Made by a program: the position numbers and the translations under genes
The notes under the pieces: model-generated
Told to the model about the DNA's origin: nothing
The model's input: the letters and a program-made list of their open reading frames with translations, nothing else
The model's database searches: none
Part shown: piece by piece, positions 13,684 through 15,930 of the stretch
Position numbering within the stretch: the stretch's first letter is position 1
Layout: the number at the start of each line of letters is the position of its first letter
DNA from: Holosporales bacterium
GTDB taxonomy: Bacteria > Pseudomonadota > Alphaproteobacteria > BNTO01
Length of the DNA: 15,930 bases
Assembly: GCA_031273545.1 (NCBI GenBank)
Contig: JAISRQ010000044.1
Location: 1-15,930, forward strand
Direction: 5' to 3'

Positions 13684-14474
13684 ACACGAAACTTTGGAAA
13701 AATGCCCATGCATACAACGCTCACGCCGTTATACAAAAACAGTGCGCGTACGATTTAGCAAACCTATTTTCTGGGAACGAACCTGTCTCTTCCATCATAG
13801 ATGTCGGGTGCGGTACAGGGTTTGCGTCGCGCGCGTTTATGGAAAAATACCCGAATGCACAATATACGTTGTGTGATATCTCTCCAGATATGGTCAATTT
13901 TGCCAGATATGAACTATCAAGAGGTGGGCGGAATGACCAATTAGGCGAATTATGTGATATTTCTGCAGATAAACCTTTAGATAACCCCTTAAACGAGTTT
14001 CCTTTTAGTTTGCAAAATCCTCCCCCCAAGGTAAATTTTCTCGTCTGCGATGCAGATTCGTATGCGTTTAAAGACAATTTTGATTTGTGCATTTCTAATT
14101 TATCTGTACAGTGGTTTTCTGATTTTGAAGGTTTTATCCGCAAAATATCAAAACGCGCCAAATATATAACATTTTCAACGCTAACCAAGGGAAGTTTTCG
14201 CGAATTTAACGATCGTCTCGCACAAAACATTCCCTCAGAAAAATATAAAACAGTGGATGAAATTGTAAAAATCTGTAGGGCAAGTGTACTTAATGTTGAA
14301 TTTCTAGAAAAAACGTACATACAAACGTTCGAAAGTTTATACAAAGCCGCTCTGCATTTCAAGGAAATAGGCGTTCCAGGAGAATGTTGCCTAAAAAATG
14401 CATTCGCCTTTTTAAAAAATAATTCTCCAGTAAATTTAGAATACAAGGTATTGATCGCCAAATCTCGTTTATAG
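13680..14474 (+). CDS. bioC: Malonyl-ACP O-methyltransferase BioC
   Basis: Methylates malonyl-ACP with S-adenosylmethionine so that fatty acid synthesis can build the pimeloyl chain for biotin. The 264-residue protein has the SAM motif I SIIDVGCGTGFASR (38-51), acidic Asp66 in TLCDISPDMV, LVCDADSYAF (121-130) and SNLSVQWFSDFEGF (139-152), the last being characteristic of BioC. Residues of about 80-117 form an extra polar segment (from RGGRNDQ to LQNPPPK) between motif I and the next conserved block. Size is otherwise usual. It lies downstream of the BioH-like hydrolase with its own predicted promoter. No bioF, bioA, bioD or bioB is in the window, so the rest of the pathway must be elsewhere or missing. 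Confidence 0.87.
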   Translation: MNTKLWKNAHAYNAHAVIQKQCAYDLANLFSGNEPVSSIIDVGCGTGFASRAFMEKYPNAQYTLCDISPDMVNFARYELSRGGRNDQLGELCDISADKPLDNPLNEFPFSLQNPPPKVNFLVCDADSYAFKDNFDLCISNLSVQWFSDFEGFIRKISKRAKYITFSTLTKGSFREFNDRLAQNIPSEKYKTVDEIVKICRASVLNVEFLEKTYIQTFESLYKAALHFKEIGVPGECCLKNAFAFLKNNSPVNLEYKVLIAKSRL

Positions 14475-14487
14475 GATCGGATCCTAT
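14471..14487. promoter_or_regulatory. Perfect 17-base palindrome at the end of bioC
   Basis: ATAGGATC and GATCCTAT are exact inverted repeats around a central G, and the bioC stop TAG lies inside the left arm. As RNA it would make at best a five-pair stem with a seven-base loop, and there is no T-run, so it is a poor terminator. A dimeric protein binding site is possible. Confidence 0.45.
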
Positions 14488-14527
14488 TCTTCGTAGTATT
14501 GTTGAAGTTTATAACGTATTATTTCTG

Positions 14528-14557
14528 TTGACGACATAAGGTTTTTATTTATAGAAT
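14528..14557 (+). promoter_or_regulatory. Predicted sigma70 promoter for the metallophosphoesterase gene
   Basis: TTGACG (14528-14533) and TAGAAT (14552-14557) are separated by 18 bases, each one mismatch from consensus. Transcription would begin near 14564, about 34 bases before the ATG at 14598. Confidence 0.6.
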
Positions 14558-14597
14558 AAAATATAGGTAGAGTATATTCGAAGAGTAAGGAGATCAC

Positions 14598-15930
14598 ATG
14601 AATTTTTTCAAAAAAATGATGCCAACATGCCTATGTCGGGATAGCCAAAGGTTGTGGACCAAAAAAAGAAGAATCACAAGCGTTTGCTTGTCCAAAAAGT
14701 TCGTAGCCTTTTGGGGAGTGGGCCTAGTCCTGGCTACTATGCAAGCAGGGTACACGGAAGAGGAAACGGAAGAGGAAAGGGAAAGTGAGCAAATACTACA
14801 ACTAAATCCATACAGCACTAATGATTTTGTTGCGTATATACGCACATATTCGGGTGAATATTCGAATAATATTTATACAAGAGACTATCCGAGCGGAGAC
14901 AGTTTTGTGCAAGTGCCCTCAATTGTGTGCGGCGAGACGCAGGATGATGTAGAAATGCAACCTGTTGAGGATTACATGTTGATACCTATGGACGAGACCC
15001 TAGGAAAAATTGAGCAGTTATTTAATCTGTGCGGTGATTTAGCTCGAAAGCAAATTATTATATCTCTGCCAGATTTACATGGAGCCCATTACTCCTATGA
15101 GTACATTGTTTCCTTAGTCTCCACTATACGAGAACACTGTCCGAACAACAAAATTACCGTTGTTTTTCCAGGAGATGCTGCTGCTCGGGTGGACCCGCCA
15201 TATTGCCCAAGAGAGCAACAACTAGGGTATTTTTGCGAAAAATTACTCTACCCGTTGAAAAAAGAGATTCCTGACATAAATGTCATTTACGCGATAGGAA
15301 ACCACGACTTACAAAATGCGTGGAGATTTCTTAGTTTTTTGATTTTTCTACATAAAAACGAGATTCCATGTATCACGCATTTTAAGGATTGGATTAGGAC
15401 CAACTGGGCAGGAGTAACAAGAAAGTATTCCGCTGCGTTTCCTGATGACGCTCTATGTCTAAGTATCCACGGTAAGGAAGATCCTACTGAAGATTGGGAG
15501 AATTATGGAGTTGAGCCTAGTTGGGGAGATTATATAGCAAGAGGAGAAGAGGATTTTAACCCGCTAATATATGGATATATATCAGGAAATACTTTATTTT
15601 TCCCTTACTGTCTTGCTTGGGCAGGCCTAGGAGGAGGAGTAGGTGGTAACGGAGCTGAGGAGATATTTAATGAGGGGGTAACTAAGGGTCTGTATCGTAT
15701 ATCGCAAGATGATAGTAGAGGAAAGGAATACCTCGACACGCCTGAGGGACAGGATATCCTGGATAATACGGCCAAACTGTTCAGAGAAGGAATAGAAGCG
15801 CTTATTAACAACAATCCTAATGCTCAGACGTTTAACGTGTTTATTGCGTCGCATGCAACAATCACACAGACGGAAAATTTTTTTATAGCGAAGCCACTTC
15901 TATGTCATATCATCGAATACTTTGTAATTG
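14598..15930 (+). CDS. Exported calcineurin-like metallophosphoesterase, 3' end beyond window
   Basis: The frame is open from an ATG at 14598, with AAGGAG five bases upstream, through 444 codons to the window edge with no stop. The N-terminus is long and basic (KKMMPTCLCRDSQRLWTKKR) with a hydrophobic stretch KKFVAFWGVGLVLATMQAG ending near residue 52, so it is likely exported or membrane-anchored. An acidic segment follows (EEETEEERESE). The metal-binding signature of the superfamily is present: SLPDLHGAHY with Asp159 and His161, FPGDAAARVD with Asp193, YAIGNHDLQ with Asn235 and His236, LSIHGKED with His291, and IASHATI with His419. The pieces are in the right order. The last His motif lacks the usual GHxH form, so substrate assignment is open: nucleotide, phosphoprotein or other phosphoester. 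It follows bioC by 123 bases with its own promoter. Confidence 0.82.
   Translation, partial: MNFFKKMMPTCLCRDSQRLWTKKRRITSVCLSKKFVAFWGVGLVLATMQAGYTEEETEEERESEQILQLNPYSTNDFVAYIRTYSGEYSNNIYTRDYPSGDSFVQVPSIVCGETQDDVEMQPVEDYMLIPMDETLGKIEQLFNLCGDLARKQIIISLPDLHGAHYSYEYIVSLVSTIREHCPNNKITVVFPGDAAARVDPPYCPREQQLGYFCEKLLYPLKKEIPDINVIYAIGNHDLQNAWRFLSFLIFLHKNEIPCITHFKDWIRTNWAGVTRKYSAAFPDDALCLSIHGKEDPTEDWENYGVEPSWGDYIARGEEDFNPLIYGYISGNTLFFPYCLAWAGLGGGVGGNGAEEIFNEGVTKGLYRISQDDSRGKEYLDTPEGQDILDNTAKLFREGIEALINNNPNAQTFNVFIASHATITQTENFFIAKPLLCHIIEYFVI

Noticed and set aside
13721..14461. 246-residue antisense ORF covering bioC
   Set aside because: The sense frame has clear BioC motifs; the antisense protein is Ser-rich with no motif.
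15605..15854. Two overlapping minus-strand ORFs
   Set aside because: They are opposite the metallophosphoesterase frame, which has metal motifs on both sides of this stretch.

Overview
This moderately AT-rich window is bacterial and most likely comes from a host-associated alphaproteobacterium, perhaps of the Holosporales/Rickettsiales type. That placement is an inference. It rests on the alphaproteobacterial character of the phosphoglycerate kinase C-terminus (AGGGDT and GGGAFLEWL blocks), the Slt-like lytic transglycosylase, a compact bioH-bioC pair of the sort found in intracellular symbionts, and short intergenic gaps. Genes sit on both strands with frequent switches. The standard code fits throughout. 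I see no rRNA, tRNA, CRISPR array, transposase or phage gene.

Layout. (1) Positions 96-4561 carry a cell-wall cluster. On the minus strand are a soluble lytic transglycosylase with a proline-rich insert and then ybaB. On the plus strand are dapA (entry to diaminopimelate/lysine synthesis) and a second, VirB1-like transglycosylase with a Gln/Ala repeat region. (2) Positions 4706-6744, minus strand, are tolQ, tolR and a YhhQ-family queuosine-precursor transporter in one tight operon. (3) Positions 6745-7113 form a divergent control region with two small candidate ORFs. (4) Positions 7114-8232 are rsmA/ksgA, with a large internal insertion and a shortened C-terminus. (5) Positions 8391-9941 encode an unrecognised, probably exported protein whose stop codon overlaps that of the convergent replicative helicase gene dnaB (9938-11365). 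(6) Plus-strand pgk (11642-12880) is divergent from dnaB, with good sigma70-like promoters for both genes. (7) A BioH-like hydrolase (12917-13612) and BioC (13680-14474) follow. Together they would make and release pimeloyl-ACP methyl ester for biotin synthesis. (8) From 14598 to the window edge runs a long open frame for an exported calcineurin-like metallophosphoesterase that continues beyond the window.

The recurring oddity is lineage-specific extra sequence inside otherwise conserved proteins: about 135 residues in RsmA, about 35 in BioC, an acidic/Asn-rich loop in YhhQ, a Pro-rich linker in one transglycosylase and Gln/Ala repeats in the other. A second theme is very short ORFs directly before annotated starts (ybaB, bioC, rsmA). 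I found no clear multi-gene novel system. The best candidates for new biology are the RsmA insertion, the unknown exported protein, the exported metallophosphoesterase and the small ORF coupled to rsmA.
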